From positions 1-7,336 of the forward strand of contig CAMDOP010000164.1 of assembly GCA_945903675.1 (NCBI GenBank): a stretch of 7,336 nt of DNA. Direction: 5' to 3'. Below the pieces are notes generated by a model, which saw only the letters and a list, made by a program, of their open reading frames with translations, had not been told where the DNA came from and made no database searches. Source of the DNA: Crenothrix polyspora (GTDB lineage Bacteria > Pseudomonadota > Gammaproteobacteria > Methylococcales > Methylomonadaceae). The translations under genes were made by a program, and so were the position numbers. Positions 1 to 7,136 of the stretch are shown here, in pieces. How positions within the stretch are numbered: position 1 is the first letter of the stretch; every line of letters starts with the position of its first letter.

Positions 1-1041
1 TACACCCATTTGTTGACGTAAAGACTTATCTTCTATTAGTGTTAATAATGACTGAGTTAAACCTGAAACATCACCTGCTGTAAACAATAATCCAGTTTTC
101 CCTTCTTCTACCGCATCAGTAATGCCATAAATACGTGAGGCAACAGTCGGAACACCGCAGGCAGCTGACTCAAGAATAGTCATAGGTAATCCTTCACGAT
201 AACTAGGCAAACAAAAAATATCGGCCGCCGCCATATAATGTTCTGGCGTGTCAGTAAAGCTTACATAGTGGAGACGGTCAAGCTCATCATTACAGATTTC
301 TTGTATCTGACTGAAAACAACATCTTCTTCAGTACCAACCAGTAAAAGCACTACATTTGAATGGTGCTTAGAAATCGCATCGAAAGCCGAAGCCAAATCC
401 AGCATTCCCTTATCACGGTTTAGGCGACCTACAAATAAAATAACAGTGGCTTCTTGGGCAACCTCCAAGTCTTTACGAATTGTGAACCTAACATCTGAAT
501 CAGTGTGAAAGCGTAACGGGTTTACACCACAAATTGAACCCGCGTCGATCAATTTTGATTTGCCTTGGGGCAATATGCCTTCCTTTACCAAAAAAGCTTG
601 CTGTGAAGGACTCACTACAAGAATATTCGTTGCAAATAAGCCGACTAATTGATCACATAATTTTAGAGCTATCCGTCGCAAGCCACTTTGTGTTGCCCAT
701 ACCTCGCCATGAAACGTGTTAATTCGTATCGGTACGCAAGTTAACCAAGCCGCTAGCATGCCTAAAAGCCCAGTTTTTGGCAAATGGGAATGAACAATAT
801 CAAATTTTTCTTGACGAAATAATTTAACTAACTGAATTAAAACTAACAGATCCATAAGAGGTGAAGGTTTTCGTTCTATAGGTAAAAATATAATTTTCGC
901 ATCAAGACCTTCAAGCAAATATTTGTCTTCAGAGTTACAGACCACCGTGACTGAATAGGTTTCTCCTGCAGCTTGGATATGATCGCGTAAAAAGGAATTA
1001 ACTGCCGCAGGAATAGTCGCGACAAAGCAGATTTTTTTCAT
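1..1041 (-). CDS. Glycosyltransferase family 4 protein, partial (C-terminus cut by window edge)
   Basis: This is a GT-B fold retaining glycosyltransferase that would transfer a sugar from a nucleotide donor to the growing lipid-linked oligosaccharide on the cytoplasmic face of the membrane. It reads open for 347 codons from the ATG at 1041 to the left edge without a stop, so the last few tens of residues are missing. The N-terminal acceptor domain starts MKKICFVATI and holds HSHLPKTGLLG (residues 84-94). The C-terminal domain starts at FVGRLNRDKG (203-212) and carries the GT4 E-x7-E donor-site pair, E283 and E291, inside SYREGLPMTILESAACGVP. The GSICGVNPLRF stretch (168-178) matches the usual hinge-proximal G-NGVD-RF element, with Asn in place of the common Asp. 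It follows the GT2 gene by 11 bases. No clear Shine-Dalgarno precedes the ATG, so translation may depend on the upstream gene. An in-frame TTG at 1056 is a less likely start. Donor and linkage cannot be read from the sequence. Confidence 0.93.
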   Translation of the reverse strand, partial: MKKICFVATIPAAVNSFLRDHIQAAGETYSVTVVCNSEDKYLLEGLDAKIIFLPIERKPSPLMDLLVLIQLVKLFRQEKFDIVHSHLPKTGLLGMLAAWLTCVPIRINTFHGEVWATQSGLRRIALKLCDQLVGLFATNILVVSPSQQAFLVKEGILPQGKSKLIDAGSICGVNPLRFHTDSDVRFTIRKDLEVAQEATVILFVGRLNRDKGMLDLASAFDAISKHHSNVVLLLVGTEEDVVFSQIQEICNDELDRLHYVSFTDTPEHYMAAADIFCLPSYREGLPMTILESAACGVPTVASRIYGITDAVEEGKTGLLFTAGDVSGLTQSLLTLIEDKSLRQQMGV

Positions 1042-1052
1042 GGCACTGTGTG

Positions 1053-1964
1053 TCAAGTTTTCAGGCTATCAAATACTTTATGCCACTTTAATTGTTCAAC
1101 ATCTGGTATAAAAGGTTCGCCTAATAGATAGAAACTTTCTCGCATTTTCTTTAATAAATCATTGCTTAACTTACCCATAAAAGCTATGGTTGCCAATATC
1201 AAGAACTGATATTGCTTAACTTTGGTAAAATATTGTAACTGATTAATAAAAACCGCACATCGCGTTCTCGCCAATTTCCCCCCATCTACTCGATCCCTAA
1301 TCCGATAAGCAAACAAAATATCATCCAAAGTGGCTAATTTACTCTTGTTATAACTGCGTAAAAGTAACTCTTGATCCTCGCAACAAAAAGGGCCTGGTAT
1401 TTTATAACGATTGTTACGAAACCATTCTATTTTACCCATCCATGTGGGATGTGGAAAATAGAAGCCGCGCCAAGGTTTAGCGCATATTTCGTTATGTGAA
1501 ATAGCATAAGGAAATAGACCTAGTGCCTGATTACTTTCATCGATCGTAATAGCACGAGTGGCTACCAAATCAAGTTCTGGCTCATTTTGTAATACTGAAA
1601 GTTGCCGAGCAAAGCGCTGAGAATAAGAAACATCGTCCCCATCCATACGGGCAAAATATGAGCCTTTAGCCATATCGACTGCTTCGTTCAATCGAGCGGC
1701 CAACCCACGATTCATACCATCACGGAAAATATTAATTCGTTTATCATTAATATCTGCAATATCCTTGAATGAATTATCTGTTGATCCATCATCAATTATT
1801 AATAACTCCCAATTTAAATAGGATTGTTTGACAATGGAAATCACTGCTAACCTTAAATACTTGCCTGCGTTATATACTGGCATAGCTACTGTTATTAAAG
1901 GTTTTTCTTTGTCGTAGACAGTTGTCGAAAAGACTTCAGTTGTACCAATTTGATTTTGACTCAC
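1053..1964 (-). CDS. Glycosyltransferase family 2 protein
   Basis: This is a GT-A fold inverting glycosyltransferase of 303 residues, expected in the cytoplasm or at the inner membrane face and adding one sugar to the repeat unit. The nucleotide-binding domain begins at PLITVAMPVYNAGKYL (22-37), followed by IIDDGSTDNS (56-65). The DxD-type metal-binding segment is MDGDD (107-111), and the ED pair at 196-197 (CCEDQELL) fits the catalytic base position. After about residue 220 comes a mostly helical, moderately hydrophobic tail (QFLILATIAFMG, 253-264) that may contact the membrane. I chose the GTG at 1964 because it overlaps the fucosyltransferase stop in a GTGA junction and lies 12 bases after a GAAGG. 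An in-frame TTG at 1976 would add four residues but abuts that GAAGG with no spacing. The first ATG lies inside the catalytic domain and is too late. The sugar transferred is not predictable. Confidence 0.93.
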   Translation of the reverse strand: MSQNQIGTTEVFSTTVYDKEKPLITVAMPVYNAGKYLRLAVISIVKQSYLNWELLIIDDGSTDNSFKDIADINDKRINIFRDGMNRGLAARLNEAVDMAKGSYFARMDGDDVSYSQRFARQLSVLQNEPELDLVATRAITIDESNQALGLFPYAISHNEICAKPWRGFYFPHPTWMGKIEWFRNNRYKIPGPFCCEDQELLLRSYNKSKLATLDDILFAYRIRDRVDGGKLARTRCAVFINQLQYFTKVKQYQFLILATIAFMGKLSNDLLKKMRESFYLLGEPFIPDVEQLKWHKVFDSLKT

Positions 1965-2839
1965 AATGTTATCCAACCTTCAGGAATAAGATCTTCAACA
2001 TTGTTTTTATTAGCAAACCATTTTCTTGGCGCAATCACTATTTTTTCGGAATTAGGATTCAACCACGCTCCCCACCAACTAAAAGAACTGTTAGCGATAA
2101 TATGATGCTGACACAAACTCATCAAATGCATATCATTGTAACTATCCAAGCCATTATTATGATCAATATAACAATGAGGAAGATCTATCTTCAGATTATC
2201 TCTTACCCAAGTAATATCATCAGAAAAAATATAGAAATAAGGCTCCTGAGTTCGCTCAACCATTAATTGAATTGCAGCTCGATAATAATCTAATGAGCAC
2301 AAGCCATGTATTAACGTAGTTTTAGAGTTTTTTACATAATCACCACGTCGAACATGAAGACTTACAGCATTAGTGCTACTTATTTGCTCAGCAAGCTTGA
2401 CATTCCCCCCAACAAAAGGGGACTTAAAAATAAAATCAGTGCGTATTATATCAGCATGAAATTGAAAATATCGTTCGGATTGCCAGTAACCAAAAAGATA
2501 GGAATCTTGAGGTATCTGATTGATTACTGGCCAATATTGGAAATACGGCTCAACAACAAAGCCATCACGACGAAACACTTGCATAGATGAACGCGCTAAA
2601 ATTCTTCTTATAAGCGGTAATTGCTGCCAACCTAAAATATCAAATATCTCTGTTTTAGAAGCAACCTCCACTGGACACTCAAAAACTCGTGAAAGCTCAA
2701 AACCTTGATGTAATCCGTATCTATTAAATCCAGAAATGTCTAAATGTAATGATTCATTACGATCCAAAGACAGAGTTCGTCCTAACGCATATTGGAACAT
2801 TTGGTTACCTAAGCCGCCGATTATATGACTGATAACCAT
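1961..2839 (-). CDS. GT11 alpha-1,2-fucosyltransferase
   Basis: This is a 292-residue enzyme of family GT11, whose bacterial members transfer L-fucose from GDP-fucose in alpha-1,2 linkage, usually to galactose, in O-antigens and capsules. Characteristic elements are all present: GGLGNQMFQYALGR at the N-terminus (8-21), the donor-binding motif HVRRGDYV (162-169), FYIFSDD (202-208), and a C-terminal block with DMHLMSLCQHHIIANSSFSWWGAWL (beginning at D236). Length is normal for the family and no key residue is missing. The ATG at 2839 has a good ribosome site, TAGGAA ending at 2847, seven bases upstream. It follows the FkbM gene by 21 bases and overlaps the GT2 gene by four. Some GT11 members in surface-glycan loci may use other acceptors, so galactose is an assumption. 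GDP-fucose synthesis genes (gmd, fcl) are not in this window. Confidence 0.95.
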   Translation of the reverse strand: MVISHIIGGLGNQMFQYALGRTLSLDRNESLHLDISGFNRYGLHQGFELSRVFECPVEVASKTEIFDILGWQQLPLIRRILARSSMQVFRRDGFVVEPYFQYWPVINQIPQDSYLFGYWQSERYFQFHADIIRTDFIFKSPFVGGNVKLAEQISSTNAVSLHVRRGDYVKNSKTTLIHGLCSLDYYRAAIQLMVERTQEPYFYIFSDDITWVRDNLKIDLPHCYIDHNNGLDSYNDMHLMSLCQHHIIANSSFSWWGAWLNPNSEKIVIAPRKWFANKNNVEDLIPEGWITL

Positions 2840-2846
2840 CTTTAAG

Positions 2847-2852
2847 TTCCTA
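2847..2852 (-). promoter_or_regulatory. Ribosome-binding site of the fucosyltransferase gene
   Basis: TAGGAA on the minus strand ends seven bases before the ATG at 2839, within the 21-base gap after the FkbM gene. It supports this ATG as the true start and gives the fucosyltransferase its own initiation site in addition to any coupling. Confidence 0.65.
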
Positions 2853-2860
2853 TAGTCTAA

Positions 2861-3595
2861 TTAAAACTTATTCCAATGAGCGCGCCATTGCTGTCCATCA
2901 ACGAAAATCGAATTGATAAAAGTATCCGCATACAATATATAGTCCTGTGCTTTCATTAGCTCTATAATGTCACTGCGCTTATTTGGCTCCTCCCTCGTCT
3001 CATAAGTGATTGTTTCAACACAAATGCAAGTAGGGCGATATTTTTTCCAGTCAATCATTTCTAGAATAGCTTTATCCAATCCTTCTATATCCAAATTCAT
3101 AAAATCAAGATCGCCAGACATATCCAAAATAGTATTAATATTTTTCAAAGTAATCGGCAATGTATTGATCAACTTATGCCCCATAGAGATGTAACGCTCC
3201 ATCTCATAACAAGAAAAAGTATTCAAAGTAGGCGTGTCTAATATAAAAAAATCAGCACTTTCTTCACCAGTAAAATGCACGCCGTATTGCATAACTTTAT
3301 CTCTTGGCCGCTTTTTGCGCAGCAATTTAGCTAAATCTGGATCAGGTTCAACCAAAACACCTTGGCCTCCAGCTTCATAAAAAAGCGCTGTATTGGAAAG
3401 ATGGAAAGGATGATTTGCTCCAATATCCAAATATTTTTTAGGCCGGAATCCATGTATCAACTCCAACAAATAAGCAATCAAAATATCCTCTCCACACTGA
3501 GAGTAAGATTTCTTTCTAAACATGATTGCAGGCAGTCTTGCACGTATCATATTTCTCGTTTCAGGGGTTATATACTTTTTTATCGCTAAACGCAT
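2861..3595 (-). CDS. FkbM-family SAM-dependent methyltransferase
   Basis: This 244-residue protein belongs to the FkbM (Methyltransf_21) family, which O-methylates sugars and polyketides using S-adenosylmethionine. The family hallmark SQCGED (32-37) precedes the SAM-binding motif I YLDIGANHP (55-63). The acidic residue that usually binds the ribose hydroxyls is in LVEPD (81-85). Motif DFMNLDIEGLDKAIL (164-178) and the late VET (193-195) are also typical. Length is usual for a single-domain member. The ATG at 3595 is two bases after the stop of the preceding methyltransferase gene, and only a weak A-rich site (AAAAAG) precedes it, so coupling is likely. The next gene is the GT11 fucosyltransferase. 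Known relatives such as rhizobial NoeI methylate fucose, so fucose is a plausible but unproven substrate here. Confidence 0.92.
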   Translation of the reverse strand: MRLAIKKYITPETRNMIRARLPAIMFRKKSYSQCGEDILIAYLLELIHGFRPKKYLDIGANHPFHLSNTALFYEAGGQGVLVEPDPDLAKLLRKKRPRDKVMQYGVHFTGEESADFFILDTPTLNTFSCYEMERYISMGHKLINTLPITLKNINTILDMSGDLDFMNLDIEGLDKAILEMIDWKKYRPTCICVETITYETREEPNKRSDIIELMKAQDYILYADTFINSIFVDGQQWRAHWNKF

Positions 3596-3597
3596 AA

Positions 3598-4317
3598 TTA
3601 CTTTTTAATTGCAATGCAGTGCCAACCAAAACAAGCTAGATCATCAGCCATCTTGGATTTTCCGCGTAGTGAGAAATAAATGAGGACAATTCCAGCTGAC
3701 AGATATGCTAAAGGCCAACACCAGTCACCGTAACGGCGCGCCATACTAGGCAGTCGGAGTATCTCCTGTTTAATAAAAGAAAACCAATCACCGTTTGGCA
3801 CCAACTCCTGAATTTCAAAATCTCGTATGGGCAAGTGATGTTCATACCAATAGCGGCTAAAACCAGTAGCGTAATGGTATGGGGCAAAATGAACGAATGA
3901 AGAAAAAGGAGCAGTAAGAATTAATTTTCCACCGGGTTTCAGCAGGCGTGCAAATTCGTCCAACGCTTTAAGTGCATCAGGTAAATGTTCAAAAACCTCA
4001 CTACATAAAATCACATCAAATGAGGCTTTCGGCTCAGGAATATTCGCAATATCGCAAACCAAATCAATCTTGCTGGTATCCCAAGTGCCAGTATGCAAGC
4101 CTTTGGCATCTCCCGTTCCTTCATACTGACAAGCATCTTGTGATAAATAGATTAAATGAGAACACAATGATTTATTACGTAGCTCACCTGCTCCAGCATC
4201 AAGTATGCGAAGACCCGAAGGAACAGCAACCAATGTTTGCGCTAGCCACACTCCTCGTTGCTCCTCGTTGTAATTGACATTTAGCAATCTTTTAATCATT
4301 ATTTTTATTTTTTGCAT
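3598..4317 (-). CDS. Class I SAM-dependent methyltransferase (Methyltransf_11 type)
   Basis: This is a 239-residue Rossmann-fold methyltransferase using S-adenosylmethionine. Motif I is ILDAGAGE (38-45), an acidic segment follows at DLVCDIANIP (85-94), motif II is SFDVILCSEVFEHLPD (99-114), and motif III is LLKPGGKLILTAPF (125-138). A hydrophobic stretch (WPLAYLSAGIVLIYFSL, 201-217) near the C-terminus suggests membrane contact or a buried helix. Similar proteins are common in O-antigen and capsule loci, where they are presumed to methylate a sugar or cap a chain, but the substrate cannot be read here. The ATG at 4317 is chosen over the in-frame GTG at 4341 because a strong AAGGAG lies six bases before the ATG, while the GTG would sit upstream of that site and overlap the acetyltransferase gene. 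It starts one base after the acetyltransferase stop and ends two bases before the FkbM gene. Confidence 0.9.
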   Translation of the reverse strand: MQKIKIMIKRLLNVNYNEEQRGVWLAQTLVAVPSGLRILDAGAGELRNKSLCSHLIYLSQDACQYEGTGDAKGLHTGTWDTSKIDLVCDIANIPEPKASFDVILCSEVFEHLPDALKALDEFARLLKPGGKLILTAPFSSFVHFAPYHYATGFSRYWYEHHLPIRDFEIQELVPNGDWFSFIKQEILRLPSMARRYGDWCWPLAYLSAGIVLIYFSLRGKSKMADDLACFGWHCIAIKK

Positions 4318-4318
4318 T

Positions 4319-4930
4319 TTATTCTCCTTGCCGGTAATCACGCCGATCTCTTATCTTCTTTGCTGGATTTCCTGCGTAGATGGCATATGGCTCGGTATCT
4401 TGGAGGACAACAGAACCAGCACCAATAATAGATCCATCAGCAATATTTACACCATCTAAAATAGTGGAGTTGCAGCCCAGCCAAACATCATCACCAATAC
4501 GTATCCCTTTTGATTTTGCATTTTGAAAAACCATTGGAACGCCATTTACTTCCATTCCGTGATTACCCGCCATAATGCAAACATTGGGGCCAGACATAAA
4601 AAAACGTCCTATATGTATTTCCCCATAGAGATAATTATTATGGCCTATCTGGGAATGCTCTCCTATATTAATAGGATTCGCCTGAAATCTTACGTAATTT
4701 CCAATAAGCACATTTTTGCCAAGTTTGACTTTCCTATAACCATGGCACTGAAAGCCAACGCCAAAGCAACTAGTGACAAAAAACCTACCAAAAACTAAAA
4801 ATCTTGCCAATGTATAGACATTAGATGGTAATAAACGGATACCCAGACACCAAAGTGAGCGCTTAACCTTTTTAAGCAAACTTTTTAAATGGTTACTCAT
4901 TGCCAAATTATTTTTAAATGAAGATTTCAT
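4319..4930 (-). CDS. Hexapeptide-repeat O-acyltransferase (left-handed beta-helix)
   Basis: This 203-residue protein is an acetyl-CoA-dependent acyltransferase of the LacA/CysE/NodL/WbbJ type, probably O-acetylating a sugar of the glycan. Left-handed beta-helix turns of [LIV]-G-x4 form run from about residue 68 to 180: VKLGKNVLIGNYV, INIGEHSQIGHNNYL, IHIGRFFMSGPNV, then IRIGDDVWLGCNSTILDGV (143-161) and GSIIGAGSVVL. The likely catalytic histidine is H124 in MAGNHGME. The end, YAGNPAKKIRDRR (185-197), is the standard C-terminal cap that shapes the acetyl-CoA site. The first 60 residues are basic and hydrophobic and may bind the membrane. Two starts are possible, ATG 4930 and ATG 4900 (193 residues), and neither has a convincing ribosome site. 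The first is used because it leaves only 12 bases after the sulfotransferase stop. The acyl group is assumed to be acetyl. Confidence 0.92.
   Translation of the reverse strand: MKSSFKNNLAMSNHLKSLLKKVKRSLWCLGIRLLPSNVYTLARFLVFGRFFVTSCFGVGFQCHGYRKVKLGKNVLIGNYVRFQANPINIGEHSQIGHNNYLYGEIHIGRFFMSGPNVCIMAGNHGMEVNGVPMVFQNAKSKGIRIGDDVWLGCNSTILDGVNIADGSIIGAGSVVLQDTEPYAIYAGNPAKKIRDRRDYRQGE
4324..4329 (-). promoter_or_regulatory. Strong Shine-Dalgarno AAGGAG that fixes the methyltransferase start
   Basis: AAGGAG lies inside the last codons of the acetyltransferase gene and six bases before the ATG at 4317. It is the best ribosome-binding site in the window. It rules against the in-frame GTG at 4341, which lies upstream of it. 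Confidence 0.8.
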
Positions 4931-4942
4931 TAAAAATTATGC

Positions 4943-5800
4943 TTACCAATTATTATCTTTTTCATAGCCAAGACTAATTAATGCGCCACCACATTCTCGC
5001 TTAAAGCAATCTTTTAAATCGTCCATTAAAATATCTGGCCATTGATTTACCTGTCCACTATGAAATGTTTTAGATTTTTTATGAAAAATTTTACCAGCCA
5101 ATCCTTCAAAGTCTAAATCATCCATTTGGATATTTAAGTAATTTAATATCTTAGCCAGTTCTTGGCGTTGCAGCATTTCTTGCCCCCCACCTTGAGTTCC
5201 TACTAGATTTTCAAATTTTAAAGAACAGCCAAAATCTGAACTATGCCATCCCATAGTTCTACTGATCCTATCTCTAAGAGGGACAAGAGTATATTTACCA
5301 ACAGAATAACCACTCAATACATATTTTATTCTAGTTTTTGTATCAGGGAGTTTTTTAAAGAAATCATGCATATATTGTTTTTTATCTTTAAGCATATAAT
5401 TTGCGTACGAGATAGCCACATCTCTTGGATCACGAATAATCGTAAATATTTTTACATTTTGTTGCACTAATAACTCCTCCATTTCAAAAGTATATGGAAG
5501 ATGAGCGGGGTAATATCGAAAATCTAATTGCTTTGCAAATACTCTTTCTAACCATTTCGAATCAACTTTTAAAGAAAGGTCATCCATATCGACTGACAAC
5601 CCATTAGCACGGCATCTAGAAAGGATCATTATTTTATTAAAAGGATTTCTTGTGCTATCAACTCTAGCTATTGACCCCATCAAAACTTGACCTTCTTTGT
5701 ACCCCAATAAATGGAGCACCCTAATCAATAAATGCGTACCTGATTTAGGTAATGAATTAGCAATTATTCTTATAGGTTTATTTTGTATCTCTTTAATCAC
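4943..5800 (-). CDS. PAPS-dependent sulfotransferase
   Basis: This 285-residue protein has the layout of cytosolic-type sulfotransferases, which move a sulfuryl group from 3'-phosphoadenylyl sulfate (PAPS) to a hydroxyl. The 5'-phosphosulfate loop is LPKSGTHLL (17-25) just after a short beta strand. YYPAHLP (97-102) aligns with the KTHLP segment of animal sulfotransferases, making H100 the likely catalytic base. The 3'-phosphate motif is IIRDPRDVAISY (121-132), with R123 and S131. FENL (196-199) follows. The C-terminal cofactor loop is represented by FHSGQVNQW (246-254), equivalent to the F-x2-G-x4-W signature. All the main binding elements are therefore present. The GTG at 5800 forms a GTGA overlap with the flippase stop and has TTAGG eight bases upstream. 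In this setting it probably sulfates a sugar of the repeat unit. The stretch is very AT-rich (13 of 60 G+C on line 5341-5400). Confidence 0.92.
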   Translation of the reverse strand: MIKEIQNKPIRIIANSLPKSGTHLLIRVLHLLGYKEGQVLMGSIARVDSTRNPFNKIMILSRCRANGLSVDMDDLSLKVDSKWLERVFAKQLDFRYYPAHLPYTFEMEELLVQQNVKIFTIIRDPRDVAISYANYMLKDKKQYMHDFFKKLPDTKTRIKYVLSGYSVGKYTLVPLRDRISRTMGWHSSDFGCSLKFENLVGTQGGGQEMLQRQELAKILNYLNIQMDDLDFEGLAGKIFHKKSKTFHSGQVNQWPDILMDDLKDCFKRECGGALISLGYEKDNNW

Positions 5801-7098
5801 TGTTTCAACCTAATGAATGCCGTACTCAAAATGCCTGTTTTTTTCTTGACCCAATAAACCATTAACAAATTCCAAATAATCATTGAAGTGGCCACCGAAA
5901 TAGCTGCGCCAGTTAACCCCAATCGGGGAATTAGTAAAGTATTCGAGGTTATACTTACTAACACTGACAAAGCCAACGCTTTAAATGCAAATATTTGGTG
6001 CCCCGTCATTGTTAGTATTATCCCACATGGCCCGGAGATAGTATTCACAAGTTGCCCTATTAAAAGAATTCTTAATGCCATACTTCCACTTTCATATCCT
6101 GACCCAAAAAGCCCCAAAAACCATTCAGGAAAAACTAAAAGAGGTGCACAAGAAATTATTGCAAAATAGCTACCGTTTTTAGCCGCATATGTAACTAAAT
6201 ATTGCATATAAATAATATCTTTCTGTGACCAGGCACTTGCAATTCTTGGAAGAATAGTAGTGTTAACTATAACTAATCCAAAGACTACCAAAACGACTAA
6301 TCTCGTACAAGCCTGAAAAATACCGGCACTTATGGCATCTGAAAAATATCCTACTAATAACGTTACAATTTGAGAGTCAACTATTGATAATACAGATATC
6401 ATAAAAAATATCTTTGAAGATTTATTCCATAAATCGATATCGACTTTGATTTTTGTTGCTTTTGTTATAGGTGGCCATGCTTTATAAAGAAATAATAAGC
6501 CTATTATTAAAGAGAATATTGAGCCTAAAAGTGATGCCAATAGACAGAAACTAACATCCTTATTTATACTGCTAATCCAAAAAGATACGCCCAAGGTAAG
6601 AAGGATTATTGAAGGTTGAAGCACTTGATCTGGAAGATCTGCAGCAATAACAGAATGTAAGCCCCTCAAAATAGCAGCACGTATTTGATTGATTACACTG
6701 ATCAGTATTAATAGTAAAACTAACAGCCCTGATAATTGTAAATATTTTGGCACATATAGCACCATAATAAGTAAACAGAGGACCACAGAAACTAAGCCCG
6801 AAAATAATAATCTCTTGGAAGACCAAATAACTAAACCCTTGAGTAACTCCCAAGATTCATGCGCTTTATAGGAAGCCACTTCTCGCGTAAGCAGACTTGG
6901 ACTTCCAATTGCTATTATCGTAGCTAAGATTGTAACTGAAGCTATTAATTGAACAAATACTCCATATTCTTCCATTGATAAAATTCGCGCAAAAATAATA
7001 TTACTTGCAATGCCCAGTATTGCAGATGAAACCTTAAGAAAAAACATAAAGATCGTATCTCGAAATAAATCCGTTTTTACAACTCTAATTTTGTGCAT
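5797..7098 (-). CDS. wzx: Wzx-type oligosaccharide flippase (polysaccharide transporter family)
   Basis: This 433-residue integral membrane protein fits the PST/MOP flippase family, which moves undecaprenyl-linked repeat units from the cytoplasmic to the periplasmic face of the inner membrane. About twelve hydrophobic segments can be picked out, near residues 15-38, 48-66, 97-116, 122-139, 163-178, 182-204, 228-250, 262-284, 307-328, 343-362, 370-391 and 397-416. The N-terminal pattern SNIIFARILSMEEYGVF (32-48) is typical of Wzx proteins (usually ARxLxxxxYG). The charged residues R38 in the first segment and D241 within a later one are usual functional positions in this family. The ATG at 7098 is preferred over an in-frame TTG at 7104. 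Neither has a clear ribosome site. It follows a 109-base gap and may be the first gene of the tightly packed unit. A flippase implies Wzx/Wzy-style export rather than an ABC exporter. Confidence 0.92.
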   Translation of the reverse strand: MHKIRVVKTDLFRDTIFMFFLKVSSAILGIASNIIFARILSMEEYGVFVQLIASVTILATIIAIGSPSLLTREVASYKAHESWELLKGLVIWSSKRLLFSGLVSVVLCLLIMVLYVPKYLQLSGLLVLLLILISVINQIRAAILRGLHSVIAADLPDQVLQPSIILLTLGVSFWISSINKDVSFCLLASLLGSIFSLIIGLLFLYKAWPPITKATKIKVDIDLWNKSSKIFFMISVLSIVDSQIVTLLVGYFSDAISAGIFQACTRLVVLVVFGLVIVNTTILPRIASAWSQKDIIYMQYLVTYAAKNGSYFAIISCAPLLVFPEWFLGLFGSGYESGSMALRILLIGQLVNTISGPCGIILTMTGHQIFAFKALALSVLVSITSNTLLIPRLGLTGAAISVATSMIIWNLLMVYWVKKKTGILSTAFIRLKQ

Positions 7099-7136
7099 AT
7101 TCAATTAAGCGTAAAAAAAAGCAAGCAAAGAAAAGT

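Noticed and set aside
534..722. Open plus-strand frame of 62 codons inside the GT4 gene.
   Set aside because: It lies opposite a gene with clear GT4 motifs, has no recognisable domain and no ribosome site. The same applies to the other plus-strand frames at 1922-2266, 2354-2590, 3972-4277, 4523-4798 and 5888-6169.
1031..1041. Run of seven A in codons 2-4 of the GT4 gene as a phase-variation tract.
   Set aside because: Seven bases in an AT-rich genome is unremarkable and falls in the common ATG-AAA-AAA start. There is no sign of a switched-off frame.
4251..4270. Tandem direct repeat CTCCTCGTTG x2 near the start of the SAM methyltransferase gene.
   Set aside because: The unit is 10 bases, so a recent duplication would have shifted the frame, yet the protein reads naturally through it into motif I. 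With only two copies it is most likely chance codon choice.
4317..4341. GTG at 4341 as the start of the SAM methyltransferase, adding eight residues.
   Set aside because: It lies upstream of the strong AAGGAG at 4324-4329, which is ideally spaced for the ATG at 4317, and the extra residues resemble nothing in the family.
6572..6853. Minus-strand open frame of 93 codons within the flippase gene in another frame.
   Set aside because: It is fully contained in the flippase, is cysteine-rich in a way typical of a shifted AT-rich membrane gene, and has no homology I recognise.
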